Below are positions 16,209 through 23,999 of a stretch of 24,649 bases of DNA, piece by piece. The notes under the pieces were generated by a model. It saw only the letters and a list, made by a program, of their open reading frames with translations, did not search any database and had not been told where the DNA came from. Position numbers and translations under genes: made by a program. The DNA comes from an uncultured Prevotella sp. (GTDB lineage Bacteria > Bacteroidota > Bacteroidia > Bacteroidales > Bacteroidaceae). Numbering within the stretch: position 1 is the stretch's first letter; each line of letters opens with the position of its first letter. The stretch covers positions 1-24,649 of the forward strand of contig UQCW01000043.1 in assembly GCA_900539625.1 (NCBI GenBank), in the 5' to 3' direction.

Positions 16209-16229
16209 AGTAATGGTATACCATTACTA
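16207..16229. mobile_element. minimal remnant of element B (two tips head to head)
   Basis: TAAGTAATGGT and ACCATTACTAA, the left and right tips of the 192-bp element at 18651-18842, are joined with only 1-2 bp between them, giving an almost perfect palindrome. It shares its first TA with the last TA of element A. This looks like an internally deleted copy or an excision scar. The following 130 bp to glnN hold no clear promoter. Confidence 0.6.
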
Positions 16230-16362
16230 ATTAAAGGCAGGTCGTGGCGTTCATTGCATATTTCGCGCCTGTAAATCGAAAGAGCTTCTGCAAAGCCGGC
16301 AAGCGGCAGGAGCGCGAGACGCCCCATCGAAAGAAAAGCAAAAACTTTATTCCATATCAATT

Positions 16363-18555
16363 ATGAGCAATCTCAGATTTAAAGTTGTAGAGGAAGCGTT
16401 CAAGAAACGCCCAGTAAAAGTGGTAGCGCCGAAGGAGCGCCCGTCGGAATACTTTGCCAAGTATGTGTTCAACCAGGAGAAAATGTTTAAATATCTTCCG
16501 TTGAACGTGTACAAAACCTTGCGCGAAGTGATGGAGACAGGTGCCGACCTCCCTTTGGATATCGCCGACGAGGTGGCCAAGGGAATGAAGCAGTGGGCCA
16601 TGGAAATGGGCGTGACACACTGCACGCACTGGTTCCAGCCTCTGACGGAAGGAACCGCCGAAAAGCACGACAATTTCTTGGAGCACGACTTCAAGGGCGG
16701 CATGATTGAAAAATTTTCAGGAAAAGCCCTCGTGCAGCAGGAACCCGACGCTTCTTCATTTCCCAATGGTGGCATCCGTTCAACGTTTGAGGCCCGCGGC
16801 TATTCAGCTTGGGATCCTTCTTCGCCAGTGTTCATCGTGGGAGACACTTTGATGATACCAACCATTTTCGTTTCTTACACGGGCGAAGCCCTCGACTATA
16901 AGGCCCCCTTGAAGAAATCTCTTGGCGCCATCGACAAGGCTGCAACGGCTGTTGCTCAATTCTTCGACCCGAAGGTGCAGCGTGTCACCGTCAATTTGGG
17001 TTGGGAACAGGAATATTTCTTGGTGGATGAAGGACTTTATGCGGCGCGTCCCGACCTGCTCCTGACGGGCCGAACCTTGATGGGACACGATTCTGCCAAA
17101 AACCAGCAGATGGACGACCACTACTTTGGCGCCATTCCCGAGCGTGTCGTTGAGTTTATGCGCGACTTGGAAATCCAGTCGCTGGAGTTGGGCATCCCTT
17201 GCAAAACGCGCCACAACGAAGTGGCCCCCAACCAGTTTGAGCTCGCTCCTGTTTATGAGGAATGCAACCTGGCTGTCGACCACAATATGCTCATTATGTC
17301 GTTGATGCGCAACATCGCCCGCCACCACGGTTTCCGTTGCCTGCTCCACGAGAAGCCTTTCGCTGGCATCAACGGTAGCGGCAAGCACAACAACTGGAGT
17401 CTCACCACCGACACCGGCCATCTCCTCCACGCGCCGGGCAAGACCCCAGAAGACAATCTGCGTTTCATCACCTTCATCGTTGAAACCCTCATGGGCGTCT
17501 ACCGCCACAACGGTTTGCTGAAGGCCTCCATCATGAGCGCCACCAATGCCCATCGTTTGGGTGCCAACGAAGCGCCGCCCGCCATCATCTCCAGCTTCTT
17601 GGGAACGCAGCTCAGCGAACTCCTTGAGCGCGTTGAGAAATCCACCAAGGAAGACCTCTTCACTATGGAAGGTAAGCACGGCATGCACCTCGACATCCCG
17701 CAGATTCCCGAACTGATGGTCGACAACACCGACCGCAACCGCACCTCTCCTTTCGCTTTCACAGGAAACCGTTTTGAATTTCGTGCCGTTGGCAGCATCG
17801 CCAACTGTGCCAGCGCCCTGATTGCTCTTAACACCGCCGTTGCTGAGGCCCTCACCGATTTCCACGCCCGTGTGGAAGCCCTGATTGCCAAAGGCGAGAG
17901 CAAGGTGTCGGCCATTCTCGACGTGCTTCGTGAAGACATCAAGACGTGCAAGCCCATCCATTTTGATGGAAACGGATACAGCGACGAATGGAAGGCCGAA
18001 GCCGCCCGCCGCGGTTTGGATTGCGAAACCTCCTGTCCGCTCATCTTCGACCGCTATCTTGACGACAGCAGCGTGAAGATGTTCGAAACGATGAACGTGA
18101 TGAACCGTCACGAGCTTGAGGCCCGCAACGAAATCAAATGGGAGACCTATCAGAAGAAAATTCAGATTGAAGCCCGTGTGCTTGGCGACCTCTGCATGAA
18201 CCACATCATTCCTGTGGCAACGAAATACCAGAGCGAACTTGTCGACAATGTCCACAAAATTCAATTGGCATTCTCCGACCCTGAGAAGGTGAAGAGCCTG
18301 ACGGCATACAACATCGACCTCATCGAGAAAATCAACAAACACACCAACTTCATCGCCGAGAACGTGGAAGCCATGGTGGAGAAGCGCAAGGAGGTCAACA
18401 AAATCACCGACATCCGTGAGCTCGCCGTTGCCTACCACGACGAGGTGGCGCCCTATTTCGATGCCATCCGTTACCACATCGACAAGTTGGAATTGATCGT
18501 GGAAGACGATATGTGGCCGTTGCCTAAGTATCGTGAACTGCTGTTCGTTAGATAA
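16363..18555 (+). CDS. glnN: glutamine synthetase type III
   Basis: 730 residues, the usual size of GSIII. It makes glutamine from glutamate, ammonia and ATP, the main ammonium-assimilation step in Bacteroidales, and forms large double-ring oligomers in the cytoplasm. Visible family parts: the GSIII-specific N-terminus with ERPSEYFAKYVFNQEKMFKY, THWFQPLTEGTAEKHDNF, the substrate region NLGWEQEYFLVDEG, EVAPNQFELAPVYEE and the ATP-site NGSGKHNNWS (337-346), followed by the long C-terminal extension found only in type III. The gene is a single unit: element A and a possible -7 box lie upstream, a strong terminator downstream. Expression is likely nitrogen-controlled, but no operator is recognisable. 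Confidence 0.96.
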   Translation: MSNLRFKVVEEAFKKRPVKVVAPKERPSEYFAKYVFNQEKMFKYLPLNVYKTLREVMETGADLPLDIADEVAKGMKQWAMEMGVTHCTHWFQPLTEGTAEKHDNFLEHDFKGGMIEKFSGKALVQQEPDASSFPNGGIRSTFEARGYSAWDPSSPVFIVGDTLMIPTIFVSYTGEALDYKAPLKKSLGAIDKAATAVAQFFDPKVQRVTVNLGWEQEYFLVDEGLYAARPDLLLTGRTLMGHDSAKNQQMDDHYFGAIPERVVEFMRDLEIQSLELGIPCKTRHNEVAPNQFELAPVYEECNLAVDHNMLIMSLMRNIARHHGFRCLLHEKPFAGINGSGKHNNWSLTTDTGHLLHAPGKTPEDNLRFITFIVETLMGVYRHNGLLKASIMSATNAHRLGANEAPPAIISSFLGTQLSELLERVEKSTKEDLFTMEGKHGMHLDIPQIPELMVDNTDRNRTSPFAFTGNRFEFRAVGSIANCASALIALNTAVAEALTDFHARVEALIAKGESKVSAILDVLREDIKTCKPIHFDGNGYSDEWKAEAARRGLDCETSCPLIFDRYLDDSSVKMFETMNVMNRHELEARNEIKWETYQKKIQIEARVLGDLCMNHIIPVATKYQSELVDNVHKIQLAFSDPEKVKSLTAYNIDLIEKINKHTNFIAENVEAMVEKRKEVNKITDIRELAVAYHDEVAPYFDAIRYHIDKLELIVEDDMWPLPKYRELLFVR

Positions 18556-18616
18556 GAAATAATCTGTCTTTCGCCGTTCTCATTTTAGCGGGAGCGCGTG
18601 AGACATATAACAAAAG

Positions 18617-18649
18617 AATCGGGTGGGGAATACTCACCCGATTTTTTTT
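18617..18649 (+). terminator. rho-independent terminator of glnN
   Basis: AATCGGGTG and CACCCGATT arms around an 8-nt loop, then eight T. It starts 62 bp after the glnN stop; element B begins right after the T-run. Confidence 0.93.
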
Positions 18650-18650
18650 G

Positions 18651-18842
18651 TAAGTAATGGTGAAAGAATAAGTTGATCAATTTTGACCTGTATTTTTGTT
18701 GGTTTTGGAATTTGGAAGAGGGAGCATAGCGGGCTATGTGACCGATGACAAATTTCAAAAGCGGCAAAAAGACAGGGCATAAGAAATAACTCCTTATTCC
18801 TACTCCACAAAATTGGTCAAGTTATTTTTTTACCATTACTAA
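18651..18842 (+). mobile_element. MITE-like element B (192 bp)
   Basis: Terminal inverted repeats of about 33 bp with 4 mismatches: AGTAATGGT is perfect at both tips, followed by (G/A)AAA(G/A)AATAA and (T/C)CAATTTTG. Centre: GGAG (18721-18724) followed by the hairpin CATAGCGGGCTATG, then TGACC. Length and centre match element A although the tips differ. No coding capacity. Flanked by TA on the left and A-rich DNA on the right. A remnant with the same tips lies at 16207-16229. Confidence 0.75.
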
Positions 18843-18920
18843 GTAGATATTCTCCTCAAAATTCACAGTGTTGAAACAAAAAATAATGGTTGGCAGGCCG
18901 ATTGCCCCTTCAAAAATGCT

Positions 18921-18928
18921 TAACTTTG
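18921..18928 (+). promoter_or_regulatory. possible -7 box separated from the AraC gene
   Basis: TAACTTTG matches TAnnTTTG. The nearest TTG is 16 nt upstream, shorter than ideal. The 716-bp element C begins 5 bp downstream, and the AraC-type gene starts 15 bp beyond its far end, so an original promoter may have been split from its gene. Confidence 0.4.
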
Positions 18929-18972
18929 TGGCCTAAGTAGGTGTTAAAAATTAAACCAGCTTATCCCTGCAT

Positions 18973-19131
18973 GGTAGGGTGTTCAAAATCCAGAAAAACC
19001 AAGGTTGGTAGAGAGGCGCACGCTGCCCCTGAAAGGGGCTCATATTTAGGGTAGGGGCTTGCCCCTACCTCTTGGCACTGATTAATGAACCTCGCCCCTG
19101 TAAGGGGCTCATATCTCGAATCTTATTGCGG
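18973..19131 (+). repeat. 160-bp dispersed repeat (R1), copy B
   Basis: Second copy of 3205-3366 in the same orientation, with the same GCCCCT(G/T)AAGGGGC-type and GTAGGGGCTTGCCCCTAC hairpins. Confidence 0.85.
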
Positions 19132-19370
19132 GGCAAGCCCCGCCAACGATATGCGCCCCTTACAGGGGCAGAGGCGAGAGTCGATGAGCACTGGCGGGAG
19201 ATAGGGGCGAGCCCCTATCCTAAATATGCGCCCCTTACAGGGGCAATCCCCCACACCCGAACGGCCCGGCAATTCGTTAATTCGTTTAATTCGTTGTTAC
19301 GCCGTCTGAGGCCAACCAACGAACTGCGGCGCAGCTCGCAACCCCGTTGCAAAAATTCGATTAATTCGAA

Positions 19371-19576
19371 CCTTCGCCGCGAGCGCCCTGAAAGGGCAGC
19401 CAGTTCTTAGCCCAGGGCAACGCCCTGGTTATCAGTGTATAAACGTCCTCGCCCTGTAAGGGCAAAAGTATGGGCGAACGGTTGACTTTTACTTTTGCCC
19501 TTACAGGGCGTAGGGAATGGGGACATGGCACCCAGGGCGTTGCCCTGGGCTCCGGACTTGCTGGGCTTTCAGCCCG
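19371..19576 (-). repeat. 205-bp composite palindromic repeat (R2), copy B
   Basis: Inverted copy of 2976-3181 carrying the same five hairpins in reverse order. In this block R2 follows R1 and is inverted, whereas near 3 kb R2 precedes R1 in direct orientation, so the repeats move or recombine separately. Confidence 0.85.
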
Positions 19577-19664
19577 CGTAGGGCCGCAGACAAGGCTTTT
19601 TCCGCACAATTTCCACCTACTTAATATTTCAATTTTGAACACCTACCTATTGTCAATTTTGAAT

Positions 19665-20087
19665 ATGAGCGAAAATAATTCCAAGCCACTGCCCGCTTAC
19701 CGCCTTCGCTTGAAAGCAGAGCGCAGCGACGAACTATATGTCAAGATATTGGGACATCTCACGAAGCACCGCCTTTATAGAGATCCCAACTACACCTCGC
19801 GGCAGTTGGCAATAGATCTGAAGACAAACACGCGTTACATCGCCGCTGCCGTGGCCAACAACACGGGCAGCAACTACAACGTCCTTGTCAACGGATTGCG
19901 CCTGCGCGATGCCTGCCAGATGTTGCGCAGTCCGCGCTATGTCCACATGACGGCCGAAGAAATTGGTCTGCTCTCAGGCTTCTCCTCCCGTCAGGCCTTC
20001 TATCTTGCATTCTCAAAGGTCTACAAAATAACGCCGCGTGCCTATCGCCTCTTGGACGACGGCAACCTTCCAGGTGCAGACCAATAG
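19665..20087 (+). CDS. small AraC-type helix-turn-helix regulator
   Basis: 140 residues, essentially one AraC/XylS DNA-binding domain with no sensor domain. First helix-turn-helix about residues 43-85 (YTSRQLAIDLKTNTRYIAAA), second about 95-130 (MTAEEIGLLSGFSSRQAFYL with KITPRAYR at the end, the usual AraC signature). The frame is open further upstream to 19470, but that part lies inside palindromic repeats, so ATG 19665 is chosen. It lies 63 bp before the cysteine desulfidase-like gene on the same strand and may control it. Similar short HTH proteins in Bacteroidota are often paired with sensor kinases or act alone; none is visible here. Confidence 0.87.
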   Translation: MSENNSKPLPAYRLRLKAERSDELYVKILGHLTKHRLYRDPNYTSRQLAIDLKTNTRYIAAAVANNTGSNYNVLVNGLRLRDACQMLRSPRYVHMTAEEIGLLSGFSSRQAFYLAFSKVYKITPRAYRLLDDGNLPGADQ

Positions 20088-20150
20088 AACACCATGTTTA
20101 ACAAGGGGCAATGATTGATTTGCCCAGTCATAAAAATCAACAACAATACT

Positions 20151-21452
20151 ATGTTACCAATAGAAGAACGCGATGCCATCAACCATTTGGTTCGCGAACA
20201 AGTCATTCCGGCCATTGGATGCACAGAGCCCATCTGTGTGGCTTTGGCCGTTAGTCGTGCAACAGAAGAATTAGGCTGCCGTCCGCAGCGCATCATGGCG
20301 CGTTTGAGTGCCAATATTTTGAAGAACGCTATGGGCGTCGGCATCCCTGGAACGGGAATGGTTGGACTTCCCATTGCCATCGCCTTGGGCGCCATCGTCG
20401 GCAAGTCGGCCTACGGGCTTGAAGTGCTCCGCGACAGCACGCCCGACCATGTCAAGGAAGGGCAGCTCTACATCGACGAGCAGCACATCAGTATCTCCCT
20501 GGCCGAAAATGCACCGAGCAAACTCTATGTGGACATCACTGTTTTTGACGCCGACGGACGCGAAGCCCGCGCCGTCATTGCCGAGCAACACACCAATTTC
20601 ATTCTCGTCTCGCGCGGCAGCGAAGTGCTTATCGACAAGACGATGGACGGCGGCGAAGAAAACACCGAGAAGAAAGAAGAGGTCTTGCAACTCAACATGC
20701 GCAAAGTGTTTGACTATGCCACCACATCTCCCCTCGAAGAATTGGAGTTTATCAACGAGGCAAAGCGCCTGAATGAAAATGCCGCTGCCCGCTCCCTGGA
20801 GGGCAATTACGGCCATTGCTTGGGCAAGGTGCTCAGCCGTCCGCTCGGACGCGGCATTATGGGCGAGAGCATCTTCTCCCACATCCTCTCAAGCACGAGC
20901 TGCGCTTGCGACGCCCGCATGGCCGGCGCCATGATTCCCGTCATGAGCAATTCCGGATCGGGCAACCAGGGCATTTGCGCCACCAACCCCGTGGTGGTCT
21001 TTGCCGAGGAAAACCACAACACGGCTGAGGAACTCACCCGCGCCCTGATGTTGAGCCATCTGACGGCCATCTACATCAAGCAGAGCCTCGGTGCCCTCTC
21101 GGCCCTTTGCGGATGCGTTGTGGCCGCCACGGGTTCCAGTTGCGGCATCACCTATCTGATGGGCGGCGGATATGAGGAAGTGTCTTCTGCCGTGAAGAAC
21201 ATGATTGCCAACCTCACCGGCATGATTTGCGACGGCGCCAAACCGAGCTGCGCTCTCAAACTGACAACGGGCGTGAGCACAGCTGTTTTGTCGGCCATGT
21301 TGGCCATGCAGGGCAATTGCGTCAGTTCGGTTGAAGGCATCATCGACGACGATGTCGACCAGAGCATCCGCAATCTCGTCTCCATCGGAACGGATGCCAT
21401 GGACGAGACCGACCGTGAAGTCTTGAAGATCATGACACACAAAACAAAGTAA
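20151..21452 (+). CDS. L-cysteine desulfidase-like enzyme (UPF0597 / CyuA family)
   Basis: 433 residues of the UPF0597 (serine dehydratase alpha-like) family, which includes CyuA/YhaM. Members hold an Fe-S cluster and break L-cysteine (or serine) into pyruvate, ammonia and sulfide or water. Conserved cysteines: Cys24 in AIGCTEP, Cys360 and Cys367 in ICDGAKPSCALK, Cys390 in GNCVSSVEGI. Also typical are GIPGTGMVGLPIAIALG near residue 63, SGSGNQGI and SSCGITYLMGGG. ATG 20151 is preferred over an upstream in-frame start at 20115 because the family begins near this point. Cysteine rather than serine as substrate rests on family comparison only. Its likely regulator is the AraC gene just upstream. 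Confidence 0.9.
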   Translation: MLPIEERDAINHLVREQVIPAIGCTEPICVALAVSRATEELGCRPQRIMARLSANILKNAMGVGIPGTGMVGLPIAIALGAIVGKSAYGLEVLRDSTPDHVKEGQLYIDEQHISISLAENAPSKLYVDITVFDADGREARAVIAEQHTNFILVSRGSEVLIDKTMDGGEENTEKKEEVLQLNMRKVFDYATTSPLEELEFINEAKRLNENAAARSLEGNYGHCLGKVLSRPLGRGIMGESIFSHILSSTSCACDARMAGAMIPVMSNSGSGNQGICATNPVVVFAEENHNTAEELTRALMLSHLTAIYIKQSLGALSALCGCVVAATGSSCGITYLMGGGYEEVSSAVKNMIANLTGMICDGAKPSCALKLTTGVSTAVLSAMLAMQGNCVSSVEGIIDDDVDQSIRNLVSIGTDAMDETDREVLKIMTHKTK

Positions 21453-21472
21453 TTCGTGATGGCGGAAAACGG

Positions 21473-21524
21473 CTTGAGCAATTTTGTCAGAATCTCTTTG
21501 GCGATTCCCTCGAAGTTGCTCAAG
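21473..21524 (+). terminator. weak terminator-like inverted repeat
   Basis: CTTGAGCAA and TTGCTCAAG, a perfect 9-bp pair around a 34-nt loop, followed by TTGTTTC. It may end the desulfidase transcript; the long loop and poor T-run make it weak. Confidence 0.35.
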
Positions 21525-21534
21525 TTGTTTCTGC

Positions 21535-21725
21535 TAAGTAGGTGGTCAGAATTATTTTTACATTTGAAATGTTCTATCGGGATGCAGATACGCCACCTTG
21601 TTTGAAGGAGCAATGCGGGCATTGCAACTGAAAACAAGGTAAGTAGATGCGCCCGAGAGGACGTTTCAAATGTAAGAATAATGCTCTTGGCATATATTAT
21701 AAAAATAATTTTGACCACCTACTTA
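21535..21725 (+). mobile_element. MITE-like element A, copy 2 (191 bp)
   Basis: Same 191 bp as 16018-16208 with 3 differences and intact tips, in the same orientation. The central GGAG is at 21607-21610 and the hairpin at 21611-21624. It ends 29 bp before the subtilase start codon, so any subtilase transcript starting further upstream would run through it. Confidence 0.85.
21706..21713 (+). promoter_or_regulatory. -7-like box inside the right end of element A
   Basis: TAATTTTG, outward-facing in the right inverted repeat, 41 bp before the subtilase ATG. A TTG lies 16 nt upstream, a little close. The left end has TAATTCTG at the mirrored position and so lacks a full match. The same box occurs at 16189-16196 in copy 1. 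Confidence 0.35.
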
Positions 21726-21754
21726 TAGTTCCCACCAATAATATCAGTAAGGTT

Positions 21755-23932
21755 ATGAAGAAAAGTTTATTTTTGGCCGTTGCCTCAGCCGTTTTCTTTT
21801 GCGGAAATGGCGTGGCACAGGAAATAAAAGACGGAAGTCAGAAACTCGACGCGCAAGCGCAGATCAATCTGCGCAAATATCGCTCCAATTCTCGCGCCAC
21901 GCGCAGCGCCGTTTCTGCTGACACTCTGCGCTTTATCGTCACAACGACCAACGCGCAACAGGCTGCCGACAGCATCCGCGCTTTGGGCGGAGAAGTGGAC
22001 GTGATTGATGACAAAGTTTTGACAATGCGCATCACGGCAGATAAGGTTGAGCGCGTTGCGAAGCTCAGTGTTGTTACCTCCATCAAGGCGGCACGCCGCG
22101 CAAAGATGTATATGGACAAAACGCGCAAGCTGACGCGCGTGAGTAACATCGAATCCGACACGAGTTTCGAGACCCCCTACAAGGGCAAAGGTGTTGTGGT
22201 CGGCGTCGTTGACTTAGGCTTTCAATATGACCATGTCGCTTTCAAGACAAAGGACAAGAAAACGAGGGTCATTGCCGCTTGGGACTTGTACAACAACAAA
22301 AGCCAGCCCTTCACGACCTTGCCTTCTGGCAGCGACGGCGACGAAGAAGTTTCCGGCCATGCCACGCACGTCACCAACATTGCTGCTGGTTCGGTGGTGA
22401 ACGGCAACAGCTATTACGGCATCGCGCCCGAGGCCGACATCGTCATGGTGCCCAACGATCTGAGCGACGACAATATCATGAAAGGTGCCAAATTCATCAA
22501 GCAGACGGCTGAGGCCGCAGGAAAACCCTGGGTGCTCAATCTGAGCATCGGCAGCAGCATGGGTCCGCACGACAGCACCACCCCCTACGACGTTGCCATG
22601 AGCAATCTCTGCGGCAGCGGCGGCGTGATGGTGGCAGCAATGGGCAACGAGGCGCAAGACCAGCAGCATGTCTTTCTCCAGTTTCAGAAGGCCGGTGATG
22701 TGAAGTACATCCTCAATTCGCCCTCCGACGACCAGTGTAGCTGCTATCTCTGGGGCACAGAGGCCGACGGAAAAGCCCATGTCAAGGTCACTCCGATGCT
22801 CTTCAACACCTCGACGGGCATCTTTAGGGAAATCCCGCAATCAACGCTCAATACGGCCGACTTCATTTCCTATGGAACTGAAATCGCCTCCCACAACAAT
22901 CGCTTCTGCTACCTCGTCTATGCCGACATGCCAGAACTCTGCAGATCTGTTGCCGGCACTTCCCGCACGAGCAACTTTTGTTTGGCCCTGAAGGTCGAAG
23001 CGCTTGACAACAATGTCTCAGCCCATGCCTGGTCCGACAGCCGTTTCATCGCCTCCGGTGGCTACGGCGTGGCGGGCGACGGCGAATACTCCGTTGGCGA
23101 GGCAGGTGCCAGCATCGGCCGCGCCATTGCAGTTGGCGCTTACACAGGCTCAAAATCGTGGGTTTCATACGAGGGCTACACCTATCGCTTGAGCAACTAC
23201 ACCATCAACGACATCGCTGGTTTCTCCAACCACGGCCCGTCGTTGGGCGTCTATGTGAAGCCCGATGTGGTGGCCCCTGGCGTTGCCGTTCGTTCTGCGC
23301 TCAACGCCTATGCTGGCGTGGAAGAATCTGGAAATCTGAAAATTGATGATGCCTATGTTGTTGGCGCGGTCGATGCTGATGGCAACATGCTCCCCGCCTC
23401 AGCCAATTACAAGGGGGTGCGCAATTTCTACGGCGTGATGAGCGGAACGTCAATGGCCACGCCAGTTGTGACGGGCGTGGTGGCCCTCTGGCTGCAGGCC
23501 AATCCGATGCTCACGCCAGAGCAAATCAAGGAAATCATCAGTGAGACCTCCATCCGCGACACCTATACGGGCGGCACGGACAAGAAATGGACGGCTTATG
23601 CCGGATATGGAAAGATCGATGCCTACGCCGGTTTGAAGAAGGCGTTGCAGATGGGCAACACAACGGGCATCGGCCAGACAATGACCAACGAAGAACCCGT
23701 CAGCATCAGCAAAGGCAGCGATGCCTGGCGCATCCTCTTCAACACCTCCGAGCCCTACGCCGAACTCTCGCTCTTCGACCTCAAGGGTAAGGCCGTGTGG
23801 TCAAACCATCTCGAGGGTGTGTTGCAGGGGCATGACATTTCCGTTCCCCTCGCGGGATATGCTCCCGGCGTTTATCTCCTGCGCATCAAGACTCAGAAGG
23901 CCGTCAAGTCCTTCAAGGTGAGTGTCAGATAA
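21755..23932 (+). CDS. secreted S8 subtilisin-like serine protease with T9SS sorting domain
   Basis: 725 residues. Signal peptide MKKSLFLAVASAVFFCGNGV ending near AQ; an inhibitor-like propeptide to about residue 125 (VTTTNAQQAADSIRALGGEV); then the peptidase domain with Asp153 (GVVDLGFQYDH), His202 (SGHATHV; Ala replaces the usual Gly) and Ser566 (MSGTSMATPVVTG). A long insert separates His and Ser, as in many Bacteroidota subtilases. The last 75 residues (AELSLFDLKGKAVWS, APGVYLLRIKTQKAVKSFKV) form a type A C-terminal sorting domain of the type IX secretion system, so the enzyme is likely surface-bound or released. The frame is open further upstream into element A; ATG 21755 is chosen for the signal peptide. 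Confidence 0.95.
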   Translation: MKKSLFLAVASAVFFCGNGVAQEIKDGSQKLDAQAQINLRKYRSNSRATRSAVSADTLRFIVTTTNAQQAADSIRALGGEVDVIDDKVLTMRITADKVERVAKLSVVTSIKAARRAKMYMDKTRKLTRVSNIESDTSFETPYKGKGVVVGVVDLGFQYDHVAFKTKDKKTRVIAAWDLYNNKSQPFTTLPSGSDGDEEVSGHATHVTNIAAGSVVNGNSYYGIAPEADIVMVPNDLSDDNIMKGAKFIKQTAEAAGKPWVLNLSIGSSMGPHDSTTPYDVAMSNLCGSGGVMVAAMGNEAQDQQHVFLQFQKAGDVKYILNSPSDDQCSCYLWGTEADGKAHVKVTPMLFNTSTGIFREIPQSTLNTADFISYGTEIASHNNRFCYLVYADMPELCRSVAGTSRTSNFCLALKVEALDNNVSAHAWSDSRFIASGGYGVAGDGEYSVGEAGASIGRAIAVGAYTGSKSWVSYEGYTYRLSNYTINDIAGFSNHGPSLGVYVKPDVVAPGVAVRSALNAYAGVEESGNLKIDDAYVVGAVDADGNMLPASANYKGVRNFYGVMSGTSMATPVVTGVVALWLQANPMLTPEQIKEIISETSIRDTYTGGTDKKWTAYAGYGKIDAYAGLKKALQMGNTTGIGQTMTNEEPVSISKGSDAWRILFNTSEPYAELSLFDLKGKAVWSNHLEGVLQGHDISVPLAGYAPGVYLLRIKTQKAVKSFKVSVR

Positions 23933-23999
23933 ATTGGCAAGTGTGGGTGGTCAAACGACGTGACATGCTTGCCAGGATAAGAATTTGATTACCAATTCA

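Larger units (their letters stand above)
18934..19649 (+). mobile_element. composite repeat element C (716 bp)
   Basis: Bounded by TAAGTAGGTGTTAAAAATT and, inverted, TAGGTAGGTGTTCAAAATT; the tips are close to those of element A. Inside are the R1 and R2 repeats, extra GCCCCTTACAGGGGC hairpins near 19153 and 19230, an ATTCGTTAATTCGTTTAATTC stretch near 19270, and an extra CCACCTACTTA tip at 19613-19623. No gene longer than about 100 codons is credible here. It could be a nested set of elements rather than one unit. Confidence 0.5.

Noticed and set aside
16804..18477. 557-codon minus-strand ORF inside glnN
   Set aside because: Complete overlap with glutamine synthetase; arises from GC-biased codon use on the opposite strand.
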